A stretch of DNA of 64,000 nucleotides. Origin: an uncultured Porphyromonadaceae bacterium. GTDB taxonomy: Bacteria; Bacteroidota; Bacteroidia; Bacteroidales; Muribaculaceae. A program made the position numbers and the translations under genes. Below, piece after piece: positions 1 to 9,507 of the stretch. Within the stretch, counting starts at the first letter, position 1. Each line of letters opens with the position of its first letter. The notes under the pieces are model-generated. The model searched no databases. It was not told the DNA's origin and worked only from the letters and a program-made list of their open reading frames with translations. The stretch is taken from NCBI GenBank assembly GCA_947175265.1, contig CAMWMD010000009.1:1-64000 (forward strand), read 5' to 3'.

Positions 1-314
1 TTTGATATTTTATTCAAATTGTGAATATACCGTCATAGGAAATATATTCTTTGTTGTAAGGGATCTTCACTTTGTTATGAGAGATATTTCCGACTATTTA
101 GGGATTGTACCGGAAAGGTTCTTCTGTACAAAAAGTGAGAAACCCAAGGAAGGTGGTATTGTAGGTTTGGGGAGGGGAATTTTGGAGGGATGGTTGGAGC
201 AGAAAGTTTTTTGGGGGTAATTATGGTGATTTCGGTTTTTTTATGTAGTTTTGCAATAATAAAAACAGGAGGGCGGACGAATGCCGGCCGACATCTCTAA
301 ATCCCGAATCATTT
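1..314. other. Window edge, non-coding stretch
   Basis: I see no convincing gene here. A 72-codon open frame at 2-220 (+) resembles no family I recognise and looks like chance. The only legible signal is a possible promoter box near 246 for the downstream phosphodiesterase. Confidence 0.5.
246..253 (+). promoter_or_regulatory. Possible -7 promoter box for the GDPD operon
   Basis: TAGTTTTG matches the Bacteroidetes -7 consensus TAnnTTTG and would place a transcription start near 260, about 55 bases before the ATG at 315. No clear TTTG lies at the expected -33 distance, so this is tentative. Confidence 0.35.
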
Positions 315-1106
315 ATGAAAAAATCCGTAATAGTCTTGTTGATGCTTTCCGTGGCATTCCCCATGTTTATGGCAAAGGGGGAGACGAAGGTGGTGGCTCA
401 CCGTGGATATTGGAAGACGGCGGGGTCGGCCCAGAATTCCATCGCTTCCTTCAATAAGGCAGACTCAATCGGGGCCTACGGCAGCGAGTTTGACGTTTGG
501 CTGACGAGGGATGACTCCCTTGTGGTGAATCATGACCGGGTGTTCAAGGGCGTAAATTTTGCGGAGGCCCCAGCAGCAGAGATTGCCTCAATCCGTCTTG
601 ACAATGGCGAGAGTGTGCCGACGCTTGCGGAGTATCTGTCGAATGCCGGTCGCCACGAAGGACCTCGCCTTGTGCTCGAGGTCAAGACCTACGGAAACGA
701 TTCCCTCCGGCAGACTCTCGCCTGTGAGAAAATAACGGAAATGGTGGATGCCTCGGGGCTGCGTGACAGAGTTGACTATATCGCCTTCTCCCTGTTTGCG
801 TGCAAGGAGCTTCACCGCCTGTCGCCGGATCGCGCGGTGTACTATCTTAACGGAGACCTATCGCCGAAAGAGGTGAAGGAGTTGGGTTTCCGAGGTATAG
901 ATTACTCCTATAAGGCATTGTCGAAACATCCTGAATGGATTGACGAGGCAAAGAGTCTGGGGCTCGAGGTGAACGTATGGACCGTAGACTCTCCGGAGGT
1001 GATGCAGGAACTTCTTGACAAGCAGGTAGACTACATAACCACCAATGAGCCTGAGACCCTTCAGCGTCTCATTAGTGAAAAAGGGCATTCTAAAGAGGGG
1101 AGATGA
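315..1106 (+). CDS. Glycerophosphodiester phosphodiesterase (GDPD), exported
   Basis: This 263-aa protein hydrolyses glycerophosphodiesters to glycerol-3-phosphate and an alcohol. A signal peptide (about residues 1-20, ending FMA) predicts periplasmic location. The GDPD TIM-barrel signature is complete: HRG at 29-31, E58-x-D60 and H73 for metal and catalysis, and LVLEVKT near 122-128. The end of the barrel (VNVWTVDSPEVMQELLDKQVDYITTNEP) is also typical. It overlaps the next gene by ATGA (1103-1106), so the two are translationally coupled. The exact substrate cannot be told from sequence. Confidence 0.92.
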   Translation: MKKSVIVLLMLSVAFPMFMAKGETKVVAHRGYWKTAGSAQNSIASFNKADSIGAYGSEFDVWLTRDDSLVVNHDRVFKGVNFAEAPAAEIASIRLDNGESVPTLAEYLSNAGRHEGPRLVLEVKTYGNDSLRQTLACEKITEMVDASGLRDRVDYIAFSLFACKELHRLSPDRAVYYLNGDLSPKEVKELGFRGIDYSYKALSKHPEWIDEAKSLGLEVNVWTVDSPEVMQELLDKQVDYITTNEPETLQRLISEKGHSKEGR

Positions 1107-1720
1107 AAGGGGGATTGATAACGATATTAGTTTCCGCCCTCCTTCTCACGACGGGAGGGTGCGGAAAGAGGAAGGCGGAACCTACGCTGAATTTCTATGA
1201 CGAACTTCACAGTGTAAGCCGCCTCGAACTGGGGCGTATGACAGTAAGCAAGGTCGGGATGATAACCGACTCACCAACTTCCGACGGCAAGGGTCTGCTC
1301 GGAAAGACGGAGGCGATGCTGAACTCCCTCAAGGTGGGGAGCCGTATCGGAGTCTATTCATACGATACTTATCTTGTGGCCTACATCGACCTGTCGCGTC
1401 TTCAGCCCGGAGACGTCACGGTGGATGAGGAGTTGAAGAAAGTCTACGTCACCCTCCCCCCTGTTGAGATCAAGACAGACGGGCGTGATGTGGAACTTCA
1501 TGAGGAGCATTCCCGAGTCACGGGGTTCCGGTCGCAGATAACTCCGCAGGAGCGAGCGCGCCTCAAAAGCCGTATGGCTGCGGAAGTGAAGAGGGAGATA
1601 GCAGCGGATAAGAACGGACAAACCAAACTTAAGGCCACCGCAGAGGTAAAAGCCAAGGCATGGATAACCCGACTTATAGGGAATCTGGGCTATGAGGCAG
1701 AGGTGGTGATTCCAGACTGA
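1103..1720 (+). CDS. DUF4230 family lipoprotein
   Basis: A 205-aa protein with a signal sequence ending in a lipobox (LLTTGGC, Cys20), so probably a lipoprotein. The body resembles DUF4230: an early SRLELGRMTVSKVGMI stretch, a central DVTVDEELKKVYVTLPP strand pattern and a C-terminal charged helix followed by GYEAEVVIPD. Its function is unknown. It is coupled to the GDPD gene by a 4-base overlap and is followed after 5 bases by a second, divergent member of the same family, suggesting a tandem duplication acting together in the envelope. Confidence 0.75.
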   Translation: MKGGLITILVSALLLTTGGCGKRKAEPTLNFYDELHSVSRLELGRMTVSKVGMITDSPTSDGKGLLGKTEAMLNSLKVGSRIGVYSYDTYLVAYIDLSRLQPGDVTVDEELKKVYVTLPPVEIKTDGRDVELHEEHSRVTGFRSQITPQERARLKSRMAAEVKREIAADKNGQTKLKATAEVKAKAWITRLIGNLGYEAEVVIPD

Positions 1721-1725
1721 AAATC

Positions 1726-2316
1726 ATGAAGAAATATCTGATTCTGATAATAGTGATACTGCTCTTTATCCTTGCGGGTCTCGGAGGATGGCTTTGGTTT
1801 TCCGAGGAGGCACCTGATGAGGGTCTTCAACTCCGGGAGGCGCGAATAAAGTCGATAAAGGAGATGGTGGAACTCTGCACGCTCGACGTGCATGAGGAGA
1901 TGGCGATAAAGGATTCCATCAACGGGAAATGGATTGTGGCACGCCAGACCATAGAGGGGCGTGTGAGATTCAATCTCGACAGCCTGCGTGTGGAGGAACA
2001 GGGTGATACGCTGGTGGTGTATCTTCCTCCCGAGAGGATCGATATCCTCGAGAGCGCGGATAAGGATGCCTATAAGGTGCTCGATACATGGGACGGTCGC
2101 CCTTCGCTGTTCTCCAGGACTATGACGGCACAGGAGGAGAACATCATCAAGCGGAGATGGCAGAATAAGGCGCGTGAGAGGTTCTATGAGCGAGGCTACG
2201 TAAGCCAGGCGCGTGATGATGCCAAGGCGACCTTGCGCTCACTGTTTGAGGCGTCGGGGCAGCCGATAGTCATTGTAGACCCGTTCCCTGCGCCACAGCG
2301 TGTGGAGCAGGATTGA
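1726..2316 (+). CDS. DUF4230 family membrane-anchored protein
   Basis: A 196-aa protein with one N-terminal membrane helix (residues 4-26, ILIIVILLFILAGLGGWLWF) and an outward DUF4230-like domain. It shares with its neighbour the pattern of LCTLDVHEEMAIKDS-type strands, a DTLVVYLPPERID segment and a C-terminal ATLRSLFEASGQPIVIVDPFP end. It lies 5 bases after the lipoprotein paralogue and ends just before a convergent glycosyltransferase. Function unknown; probably part of one three-gene operon. Confidence 0.72.
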   Translation: MKKYLILIIVILLFILAGLGGWLWFSEEAPDEGLQLREARIKSIKEMVELCTLDVHEEMAIKDSINGKWIVARQTIEGRVRFNLDSLRVEEQGDTLVVYLPPERIDILESADKDAYKVLDTWDGRPSLFSRTMTAQEENIIKRRWQNKARERFYERGYVSQARDDAKATLRSLFEASGQPIVIVDPFPAPQRVEQD

Positions 2317-2337
2317 CGGCAGGATAAGGGGGAGCGA

Positions 2338-3177
2338 CTAACCTCTTCCAGATTCCTGTTGCCCCGGGGGCGGGGGCACTATTGACCGTGCAACGCGCTT
2401 ATTGATCTCTTTCCTTCGCCTGTCGTAAAACCAACCCCATTTGTTGAAATAACGTATCATATTGACTAAGTGTATGCCGAACAGTTCTGGGCTTCGACGT
2501 GATTCGGCATTATGCAGGTGGCAGATCTCGACTTCCGGAAGGAAGAGGGTCTGCCACTTTTCATGTATGCGCCTTGTCAGGTCGATATCTTCGGGATACA
2601 TGAAGAAGCGTTCGTCGAAAAGGCCGCACTCCAATAACGCTCTGTTGCGTATAAGCATGAAACTACCCTGCATGTAAGGGACGTTGAGGGGCTTCCTGTG
2701 GTCGTGTCCGGCGAGAAGATAACGGTGCATCCTGCGCTTCCTGAGGAAGGGGGGGAGAAAACGTTTTGCAAACAGGTCGGCGGGTGTCGGCAGCATGCGG
2801 CAGGCATACTGGAGAGTGCCGTCGGCATAGACCATGCGAGGCTGTAGGAGGCCGACATCGGGGTGCCGCTTCATATAATCGAGCAGAGGGGTGAGCGCAT
2901 CACCCTCCCATGAGACGTCGGCATTCATGACGAGGTGAAAGCCGTCGGGGTTCTCCCGGATTACCTCGCGCATGGCGATGTTGTGACCCGCCCCGAAACC
3001 GTCGTTTGGAATGCTCCGATAGATGATTTTTTTGTTACTGATGACGGATTGCTCCGGAGGAACCGATCCGTTGTCAAGGATATAAATACGCCTTACCGCC
3101 TCAGAGCGCAGCAGTGAGTGGAGGGCCTTCTCAATCTGAGGGAGGGGGGAATTATGAACAACTATTGAGACAGTCAT
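2338..3177 (-). CDS. Glycosyltransferase family 2 (rhamnosyltransferase-like)
   Basis: A 279-aa GT-A fold enzyme that transfers a sugar from a nucleotide-sugar donor, probably in polysaccharide synthesis. The fold begins at the chosen ATG (MTVSIVVHNSP). Other signs are YILDNGS, the NADVSW donor-binding region, and YPEDIDLTRRIHEKW, where the ED pair is typical of the catalytic motif. The reading frame is open 15 codons further upstream (to 3222), but that part runs through a terminator hairpin and precedes the fold's first strand, so the start at 3177 is preferred. The acceptor is unknown. Confidence 0.85.
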   Translation of the reverse strand: MTVSIVVHNSPLPQIEKALHSLLRSEAVRRIYILDNGSVPPEQSVISNKKIIYRSIPNDGFGAGHNIAMREVIRENPDGFHLVMNADVSWEGDALTPLLDYMKRHPDVGLLQPRMVYADGTLQYACRMLPTPADLFAKRFLPPFLRKRRMHRYLLAGHDHRKPLNVPYMQGSFMLIRNRALLECGLFDERFFMYPEDIDLTRRIHEKWQTLFLPEVEICHLHNAESRRSPELFGIHLVNMIRYFNKWGWFYDRRRKEINKRVARSIVPPPPGQQESGRG

Positions 3178-3180
3178 TAT

Positions 3181-3227
3181 AAAAAGACAGGGATGAGGCC
3201 GGGGGTATCCCCCATGTCTCATCCCTG
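3181..3227 (-). terminator. Intrinsic terminator of the fumarate reductase operon
   Basis: A 10-bp stem (CAGGGATGAG at 3188-3197 with CTCATCCCTG at 3218-3227) encloses a second small GGGGG/CCCCC hairpin. On the minus strand it is followed by TCTTTTTATA. It lies after frdB and directly before the glycosyltransferase ATG. Confidence 0.75.
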
Positions 3228-3303
3228 ATAAAAAAGTTAGATTAAAGATTCACCTTAACAACCTTATTGCCGGCTTTGGGTATTATGTGCATTGCGGGGA
3301 ATA

Positions 3304-4062
3304 TTATTCCTTGCACTTAGCGGCGATGAACTGACGGTTCATGCGGCCGATGTTGGCGAGTTTGATGTTCTTGGGGCATTCAGCGGAGCATGCGCCGGTG
3401 TTGGTGCAGTTGCCGAATCCGAGTTCATCCATCTTGGCTACCATAGCGCGGACTCGGCGGTCTTTCTCCACCTCACCCTGGGGAAGGAGAGCGAGCTGGC
3501 TGATCTTCGCGGAGACGAAGAGCATAGCGGAGCCGTTCTTACAAGCAGCGACACAAGCGCCACAACCGATGCAGCTTGCGGAGTCCATAGCCTCGTCGGC
3601 GTTAACCTTAGAGATGGGGAGGTCGTTGGCATCCTGAGCGCCACCGCAGTTGAACGAAACGTAACCGCCGGCCTGCTGAATCTTATCGAAAGCGTTACGG
3701 TCGACCATAAGGTCTTTGATAACGGGGAAAGCAGCGGAACGCCAGGGCTCCACGGTAATAGTCTCGCCGTTCTGGAAACGACGCATATACAACTGGCAGG
3801 TGGTAGCGCCAGTTGCGGGGCCGTGTGGATGACCGTTTATGTAGAGGGAGCACATACCGCAGATACCCTCGCGGCAGTCGTGGTCGAAGACGATGGGCTC
3901 CTCGCCTTTCTCAACGAGAGTTTCGTTGAGGATGTCAAGAGTCTCAAGGAATGAGGTGTCGGGAGTGGTCTCAACGTCTGTATAAGTCACAAACCCACCC
4001 TGTGCCTTGGCGTTAGCCTGACGCCAAACCTTGAGGTTGACTTTCATTATATTTTCTTCCAT
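3304..4062 (-). CDS. frdB: Fumarate reductase / succinate dehydrogenase iron-sulfur subunit
   Basis: A 252-aa subunit that relays electrons between the cytochrome b subunit and the flavoprotein through three Fe-S clusters. Ligands are visible: the plant-type 2Fe-2S motif CREGICGMC with a later Cys (ATTCQL), then [14 protein letters not shown] and [15 protein letters not shown] for the 4Fe-4S and 3Fe-4S clusters. In gut Bacteroidales this complex normally works as a fumarate reductase, the last step of anaerobic succinate formation. It is third in frdC-frdA-frdB, 52 bases after frdA. A start at the internal Met (MKVNLKVW) is also possible. Confidence 0.95.
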   Translation of the reverse strand: MEENIMKVNLKVWRQANAKAQGGFVTYTDVETTPDTSFLETLDILNETLVEKGEEPIVFDHDCREGICGMCSLYINGHPHGPATGATTCQLYMRRFQNGETITVEPWRSAAFPVIKDLMVDRNAFDKIQQAGGYVSFNCGGAQDANDLPISKVNADEAMDSASCIGCGACVAACKNGSAMLFVSAKISQLALLPQGEVEKDRRVRAMVAKMDELGFGNCTNTGACSAECPKNIKLANIGRMNRQFIAAKCKE

Positions 4063-4114
4063 GATTGAAATTTCTAACAGTTATTGGGAATGTAGGAATT
4101 GACCTTTTCCCGGT

Positions 4115-6139
4115 TTATGACTTATAGTTACGTGTCTGTACCTTAATAGCCTCGTAGTGGAGAGGCTCCTTGATAAGTGTGGGCGCCTTAGAATCGCTAC
4201 CTGCGTAATCCCAGCAGCTTACATAGAAGCAGTTCTGGTCGTCGCGCTTAGCCTCGCCTTCCTCAGTCTGATACTCAGTGCGGAAGTGTCCACCACAACT
4301 TTCGTTGCGGCTGAGAGCGTCGTAAGCGATGAGTTCGCCCATAGTGATGAAGTCGTTGAGACGGAATGCCTTGTCGAGCTCGACGTTCATACCCTCCTGC
4401 GAGCCGGGGATGAAGAGATCCTTGTTGAAGACCTCGCGGAGTTCGCCGAGTTTCTTGATGGCATGCTCCAGACCCTCCTTATCGCGAGCCATACCCACAT
4501 ATTCCCACATTATGTGGCCGAGTTCCTTGTGGATAGAATCGACAGAACGGTTACCCTTGATGTTCATGAGCTTATCCATCTCAGCCTGGCACTTGGCCTC
4601 AGCCTCGTCAAATTCGGGGAGGTCAGTGGAGAAATGAGGCACGGTGATCTGGTCGCTCAGATAGTTCTGGATAGTATAGGGGAGCACGAAATAACCGTCG
4701 GCGAGACCCTGCATGAGTGCGGAAGCGCCAAGACGGTTTGCACCGTGGTCGGAGAAGTTGCACTCGCCGATAGCGAAAAGACCCTTGATAGAAGTCTGGA
4801 GTTCGTAGTCAACCCAGATACCACCCATAGTGTAGTGGATAGCGGGGAATATCATCATCGGGTTGTAGTAGTTCACTCCGTTTGTAGTGCGAGCGAGTTC
4901 GCCCGGGTTCACGTCAGTGATCTCCTCATACATGTCGAAGAGGTTGCCATAGCGCTGGCGCACGACGTCAATACCGAGACGGTTGATAGCCTCTGAGAAG
5001 TCGAGGAACACTGCGAGCCCGGTGTTGTTGACGCCGAATCCGGCATCGCAACGCTCTTTTGCAGCACGAGAAGCCACGTCGCGGGGCACGAGGTTACCGA
5101 AAGCGGGGTAGCGGCGTTCGAGATAGTAGTCGCGGTCTTCCTCGGGGATATCGGAGCCCTTGATCTGACCTTTCTGAAGCTTCTCGGCATCCTCTTTCTT
5201 CTTGGGCACCCAGATACGGCCGTCGTTACGGAGAGACTCAGACATAAGAGTCAGTTTAGACTGCTTGTCGCCGTGCACGGGGATACAAGTGGGGTGGATC
5301 TGGACGTAAGCGGGATTTGCGAAGTAAGCACCCTTCCTATAGCAAGCCATGGCAGCAGAGACGTTGCAGCCCATAGCGTTGGTGGAGAGGAAGTATGTGT
5401 TGCCGTATCCGCCGGTAGCGATAACAACGGCGTGAGCGGCGAAACGCTCGAATTTGCCTGTGACGAGGTTCTTGGCGATGATACCGCGAGCGCGTTCCAC
5501 GCCGTCCTTATCCTTTACGAGGACCACGTCGTGCATTTCGTAGCGGTTGAAGCTCTTCACCTTGCCGGCCTGAATCTGGCGGTTGAGAGAGGAGTAAGCA
5601 CCGAGGAGGAGCTGCTGGCCTGTCTGACCTTTAGCATAGAAAGTACGGCTCACCTGAGCGCCACCGAAAGAACGGTTAGCAAGGAGACCGCCGTATTCGC
5701 GTGCGAAGGGGACACCCTGGGCCACACACTGGTCGATGATATTGTTAGCGACCTCGGCAAGGCGGTAAACGTTTGCCTCACGGGCACGATAGTCGCCACC
5801 CTTAACCGTATCGTAGAAAAGACGGTAGACGGAGTCGCCGTCGTTCTGATAATTCTTCGCTGCGTTGATACCACCCTGAGCGGCGATAGAGTGAGCGCGG
5901 CGGGGGCTATCCTGGATGCAGAAGTTGAGGACGTTGAAGCCGAGTTCGGCAAGAGTTGAGGCGGCAGAAGCACCGGCAAGACCAGTACCGACAACGATTA
6001 CGTCGAGTTTACGCTTGTTGGCGGGGTTGACGAGTTTCTGATGAGCCTTATAGTTGGTCCATTTCTCAGCGATAGGACCTTCCGGGATTTTAGAATCAGC
6101 CGGATTCATTACTTTAATGTTTTCTTTAGACAATTCCAT
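4115..6139 (-). CDS. frdA: Fumarate reductase / succinate dehydrogenase flavoprotein subunit
   Basis: The 674-aa catalytic subunit, carrying covalent FAD and interconverting fumarate and succinate. The Rossmann FAD motif lies near residue 50 ([13 protein letters not shown]). The FAD-linking histidine sits in [14 protein letters not shown]. Active-site stretches are [20 protein letters not shown] and the C-terminal [12 protein letters not shown]. Length and sequence fit the Bacteroidetes FrdA type. The gene starts 8 bases after frdC and is expressed from the promoter near 7263-7294. Confidence 0.96.
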   Translation of the reverse strand: MELSKENIKVMNPADSKIPEGPIAEKWTNYKAHQKLVNPANKRKLDVIVVGTGLAGASAASTLAELGFNVLNFCIQDSPRRAHSIAAQGGINAAKNYQNDGDSVYRLFYDTVKGGDYRAREANVYRLAEVANNIIDQCVAQGVPFAREYGGLLANRSFGGAQVSRTFYAKGQTGQQLLLGAYSSLNRQIQAGKVKSFNRYEMHDVVLVKDKDGVERARGIIAKNLVTGKFERFAAHAVVIATGGYGNTYFLSTNAMGCNVSAAMACYRKGAYFANPAYVQIHPTCIPVHGDKQSKLTLMSESLRNDGRIWVPKKKEDAEKLQKGQIKGSDIPEEDRDYYLERRYPAFGNLVPRDVASRAAKERCDAGFGVNNTGLAVFLDFSEAINRLGIDVVRQRYGNLFDMYEEITDVNPGELARTTNGVNYYNPMMIFPAIHYTMGGIWVDYELQTSIKGLFAIGECNFSDHGANRLGASALMQGLADGYFVLPYTIQNYLSDQITVPHFSTDLPEFDEAEAKCQAEMDKLMNIKGNRSVDSIHKELGHIMWEYVGMARDKEGLEHAIKKLGELREVFNKDLFIPGSQEGMNVELDKAFRLNDFITMGELIAYDALSRNESCGGHFRTEYQTEEGEAKRDDQNCFYVSCWDYAGSDSKAPTLIKEPLHYEAIKVQTRNYKS

Positions 6140-6147
6140 ATCGCTAA

Positions 6148-7143
6148 TTAATTATGGTTGTGGTTTTCTGCACCGGGGTTAACGACCTCTACGGGAGCAG
6201 CCTCCTCGACAACGGCATCAACGTCAAGATAGTCGATGAGGTCGGAAGCGGCGCGGAGGGTCTCAAGTTTGCCTTCGAAGCCGGGTTCGTTCTGGAAGTA
6301 AGCCTTAGCCTCGGGGCTTTCCATCTGAGCGAGAGTGCCCTTCACCATCTGTTTCATCTGGTCGAAAGGAGCGGCAGTGATAGCGTTGGCGGCGTCAGGG
6401 CCGAAATCTTTCTCGAACATGGGGATTAGCATCTCCTTGTACTGCTGACGGAGCACTTCGTTGGTCTTGTAGTAGTTCTGATGAGCCTTAACGGTGAATA
6501 CGATAGCCTGAGCGATGAAGCAGGCCACAACGATGGTAGCCCACCAGCAAGCGATTTTCTTCAGGCGGCCGATCCATACCTGATTGTCCCAACCGCAAGA
6601 CTGGAACATAGACCAGAAGCCGTGGTTGAAGTGGAACCAGAGGGCAACGAAGCCGATGATGTAGACGATCGGAGTGTAGACCTGAGAGAAAGCCTCCTGG
6701 ATGAAGAGAGTGCCGGCAGCGGGAGGGAGCACGTCGTGCACGCCGCGAATCTCCTGAAGCTGCATCTTAGCCCAGAATTGGATCATGTGAACCACGAGGA
6801 AGGCGAGGATGACGATACCGAGCACGAGCATGTTCTGGCTTGACCATTCCACCCCTTTCGGAGTCTTTGAGATAAGGTAGCGGTCGTTACCGCGGGCCTT
6901 ACGGTTCTGAAGAGTTAGCATCACCGCATAGATGATGTGGATGATGAGCAAGGCAGCAAGACCTACCGACGCGATGAGCGCATACCAGTTAGCGCCTAAG
7001 AATTCGCAAATGGAATTATAGGCGGCCGGCCAGCAGATTGCTACGGCATTCATCAAACAGTGAAATGTGACGAATAGGACGAGCGCGGCGCCGGTGAGGG
7101 CCATCACGAACTTACGTCCTACAGATGAACTTGATAACCACAT
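6148..7143 (-). CDS. frdC: Fumarate reductase cytochrome b subunit with C-terminal extension
   Basis: The membrane anchor of the complex. Residues 1 to about 215 hold five hydrophobic helices and conserved histidines that may ligate b-type haem ([39 protein letters not shown]). The protein is 331 aa, whereas relatives usually end soon after the last helix at roughly 220-230 aa. The extra tail of about 110 residues is soluble, Glu/Ala-rich, and ends in a His/Asn-rich AENHNHN. I cannot assign the tail a role. Confidence 0.92.
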   Translation of the reverse strand: MWLSSSSVGRKFVMALTGAALVLFVTFHCLMNAVAICWPAAYNSICEFLGANWYALIASVGLAALLIIHIIYAVMLTLQNRKARGNDRYLISKTPKGVEWSSQNMLVLGIVILAFLVVHMIQFWAKMQLQEIRGVHDVLPPAAGTLFIQEAFSQVYTPIVYIIGFVALWFHFNHGFWSMFQSCGWDNQVWIGRLKKIACWWATIVVACFIAQAIVFTVKAHQNYYKTNEVLRQQYKEMLIPMFEKDFGPDAANAITAAPFDQMKQMVKGTLAQMESPEAKAYFQNEPGFEGKLETLRAASDLIDYLDVDAVVEEAAPVEVVNPGAENHNHN

Positions 7144-7262
7144 AGCAGTTCTGAATTAAATTTGAGTTTATTTGATGTTGTTTAGTTTGTTTGAGCAGGT
7201 TTGTTTTGCCCGGGAAGAGAGGCGGGGAGGGGAGGGGAGCCTACTTTCCGGGGAAATATCTG

Positions 7263-7294
7263 CAAATTTAAGGTTTTTTAATCATTTAGACAAA
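7263..7294 (-). promoter_or_regulatory. Promoter of the frdCAB operon
   Basis: On the minus strand TTTG (7294-7291), a 20-base spacer and TAAATTTG (7270-7263) match the Bacteroidetes housekeeping promoter exactly. The predicted start is near 7256, giving a leader of about 110 bases before frdC. Confidence 0.8.
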
Positions 7295-7348
7295 ATAAAA
7301 TGTCGTAATTTTTGGGATGAATTAATGAAGCCGTCAAAACTGCAGTGG

Positions 7349-8518
7349 TTAACGGGTAGACACGGCATTCCGGATAGCGGAGAGAATGCGTTCTATTTCC
7401 GGCTCCTTGACCCATGGCCCGGCGGGGAGACAGAGGCCGCGGCTGAAGAGGTCTTCGCTGACACCGTTGACGTAGGCGGGGCAATCACGGAAGAAAGGCT
7501 GGAGATGCATTGGTTTCCAGAGGTGTCGGGTCTCGATATTCTCCTTCTCGAGAGCGCGGCGTAGCGCCTCGGGGCGTCCGCATCCGTCATCACCCGATAC
7601 TGTCAGGTCGGGGGTGAAAGTTATGGCGCAGAGCCAGAAATTGCTGTCGAAATCGGGCCCGGGATTGTCGTGGAGGATTATTCCGGGAATGTCGCTGAGA
7701 AGTTCGCGGTATAGTTGCTGAACATGGCGGTGGTGGGCAAGATGGCTGTCGGCTATGGTCATCTGTCCGCGTCCTATGCCTGCCGAAATGTTGCTGAGGC
7801 GGTAGTTGAATCCCACGCGCTCATGCTGATACCATGGCGCGGGCTCGCGTGATTGCGTGGCGTAGGATGTCACGAGTCGTGCGGTGGCCTCGTCGGGACA
7901 TATCAATGCGCCGCCTCCGGAGGTGGTTATCATCTTGTTGCCGTTGAACGACTGTATTCCGAACCGCCCGAATGTGCCGCAGTACTGCCCTTTGTATTTA
8001 GAGCCGAACGCCTCGGCGGAATCCTCGATGACGGGGATACCCCATTTCTCAGCCACCTTGAGAATCTCCGAAATCTTTGCGGGCATACCGTAGAGATATA
8101 CCGGAATTATCGCCTTGGGGAGTTTTCCGGTCTTTGCTACACGGTCGGCTATGGCGCGGTCAAGGAGTTCGGGATCCATGTTCCAAGTATCGGGCTCGGA
8201 ATCGACGAATACGGGAGTGGCTCCGACGTAAGTGACGGGATTCGCGGAGGCACTGAACGTGAAACTCTGCACCATCACCTCGTCGCCGTGTCCGACGCCG
8301 AGCGCGACGAGTGCGAGATGAATTGCGGCAGTCCCGGCGGATAGCGCCACAATGCGGTGTGGCTTATCGTTTCCGAAGAAAAATTTTTCCAGGTCTTTCT
8401 CAAAACCGGTGACGTTAGGTCCTAAAGGGACGACCCAGTTGTCGGCAAAAGCCTCATTGATGAAATCCATCTCACGCCCGCTCATGTGGCAGAGACACAG
8501 AAGAATACGTTCAGCCAT
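7349..8518 (-). CDS. DegT/DnrJ/EryC1/StrS family PLP-dependent sugar aminotransferase
   Basis: A 389-aa aminotransferase of the family that aminates nucleotide-linked keto-sugars for capsule, O-antigen or glycan synthesis. Typical regions are LSAGTAAIHLALVALGVG, the PLP-contacting VIPVYLYG, EDSAEAFGSKYKG, and SFNGNKMITTSGGGAL, which carries the Schiff-base lysine. The start at 8518 (MAERILLCLCHMSG) is preferred over the upstream Met because family members begin close to this point. No linked sugar-biosynthesis genes are visible apart from the glycosyltransferase 4 kb away. Confidence 0.9.
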   Translation of the reverse strand: MAERILLCLCHMSGREMDFINEAFADNWVVPLGPNVTGFEKDLEKFFFGNDKPHRIVALSAGTAAIHLALVALGVGHGDEVMVQSFTFSASANPVTYVGATPVFVDSEPDTWNMDPELLDRAIADRVAKTGKLPKAIIPVYLYGMPAKISEILKVAEKWGIPVIEDSAEAFGSKYKGQYCGTFGRFGIQSFNGNKMITTSGGGALICPDEATARLVTSYATQSREPAPWYQHERVGFNYRLSNISAGIGRGQMTIADSHLAHHRHVQQLYRELLSDIPGIILHDNPGPDFDSNFWLCAITFTPDLTVSGDDGCGRPEALRRALEKENIETRHLWKPMHLQPFFRDCPAYVNGVSEDLFSRGLCLPAGPWVKEPEIERILSAIRNAVSTR

Positions 8519-8526
8519 AATACAAG

Positions 8527-8565
8527 AATAATCAGGCGGTCCCGACATGGGGCAGCCTGATTATT
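8527..8565 (-). terminator. Hairpin between the vWA gene and the aminotransferase gene
   Basis: An 11-bp inverted repeat (AATAATCAGGC at 8527-8537 and GCCTGATTATT at 8555-8565) sits 9 bases before the aminotransferase ATG. It is followed on the minus strand by a modestly U-rich CTTGTATT. It may end the vWA transcript, or act as a leader structure for the aminotransferase. Confidence 0.45.
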
Positions 8566-8625
8566 AAAACGTGGTTAAAGATATTAAAATTGTGAGAAAA
8601 GTATCCTCAAGGTGTCAGGAGGGTC

Positions 8626-9354
8626 TCAGAAGGGTTCATTCATGTCAAAATCCTCTTTCTTAGTGCTGTCAGGGTGGAAGAAGGATTTCGAGCGTTCCTT
8701 ACGGTATGCCACCCTGTCGGCCGGAGGCATGGCACATTCAGAAGCGATACGGTCTTCGTGATATGAGGCGAGATTAGAGGCAAACTTATCCATCATGTTT
8801 TTCGTGCCCGCCGAAGAGGCCCGGAAGGCCATTGCATTGTCGATATTCATTCTTCTGGAGACCATATCGACATCAATATTTGCACCGATGAAGTTGAAAT
8901 TCCAGCCGAGTTCCTTCAGTTGCGAAATGAGGTTTGAAACTTGCTGCCAGGAATATTCCTCAGAAGAATTTTCCATGCCGTCGGTAATTATTGTGACAGA
9001 AGCGACGGCATCCTCATGAGTTGCAGCGACGGCCTTAAGGTCGACGAGTGTGGCGCCCACGGCATCCAGCAGGGGGGTGCAACCGGAGGGGCGGTAATCC
9101 TTATCGGTTATATCCTTCACATCCTGCACGGGGACGTTCTTGCACAAGTAGCGTGAGGGGAGAGATGGGTTGCCCGACTGGAATACGTAGATGCTTACGA
9201 GCTGACGTTGTGAGTCGTCATATTTCTCCTGAAGAGAACGGATTACGTTGAGAGTCTCGTTGCATCCGGCAATTGTCTGAGGAGCGAGGGGCGACATTGA
9301 GCCGCTTTCATCAAGGATGATGAGGTTGAAACAGGTTGTTTTGGTCTTTCCCAT
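8626..9354 (-). CDS. von Willebrand factor A (vWA) domain protein
   Basis: A 242-aa cytoplasmic protein made almost entirely of one vWA domain. The metal-ion-dependent adhesion site is intact: DESGS at residues 15-19, a Thr in SGCTPLLDAVG, and ITDGMEN. Such proteins usually bind a partner through the bound metal. The C-terminal ~50 residues are charged and probably disordered. No AAA+ ATPase or Ter partner lies nearby. Its upstream region carries the GTTTACCTTTA/GGTATTTC bipartite motif at 9442-9469. Confidence 0.85.
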   Translation of the reverse strand: MGKTKTTCFNLIILDESGSMSPLAPQTIAGCNETLNVIRSLQEKYDDSQRQLVSIYVFQSGNPSLPSRYLCKNVPVQDVKDITDKDYRPSGCTPLLDAVGATLVDLKAVAATHEDAVASVTIITDGMENSSEEYSWQQVSNLISQLKELGWNFNFIGANIDVDMVSRRMNIDNAMAFRASSAGTKNMMDKFASNLASYHEDRIASECAMPPADRVAYRKERSKSFFHPDSTKKEDFDMNEPF

Positions 9355-9441
9355 TTTGTTTTGGCGTTGATGTTTGTTTTCAGTAATTATAATTTGTCTT
9401 GGCGGGTCGGGGAAATGTGTTTTCCGTTGTCCCTACATACT

Positions 9442-9469
9442 GAAATACCAAAATGGAATAAAGGTAAAC
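9442..9469 (-). promoter_or_regulatory. Bipartite motif, copy 1 (upstream of the vWA gene)
   Basis: On the minus strand GTTTACCTTTA (9469-9459), a 9-base spacer and GGTATTTC (9449-9442). The same pair occurs upstream of several accessory genes in this window (see findings). TACCTTTA within the first half resembles a -7 box. Confidence 0.5.
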
Positions 9470-9507
9470 AGCCGAATGCGTATTTCTGACAATTATTTTT
9501 AAATTTA

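Noticed and set aside
2..220. 72-codon open frame at the window start
   Set aside because: No family resemblance, low-complexity G-rich end and no promoter; probably chance.
3292..3954. Long plus-strand frames across frdB, frdA, frdC and other minus-strand genes (up to 279 codons)
   Set aside because: They are antisense shadows of genes with clear domains; their protein sequences show no motif and the usual skewed composition.
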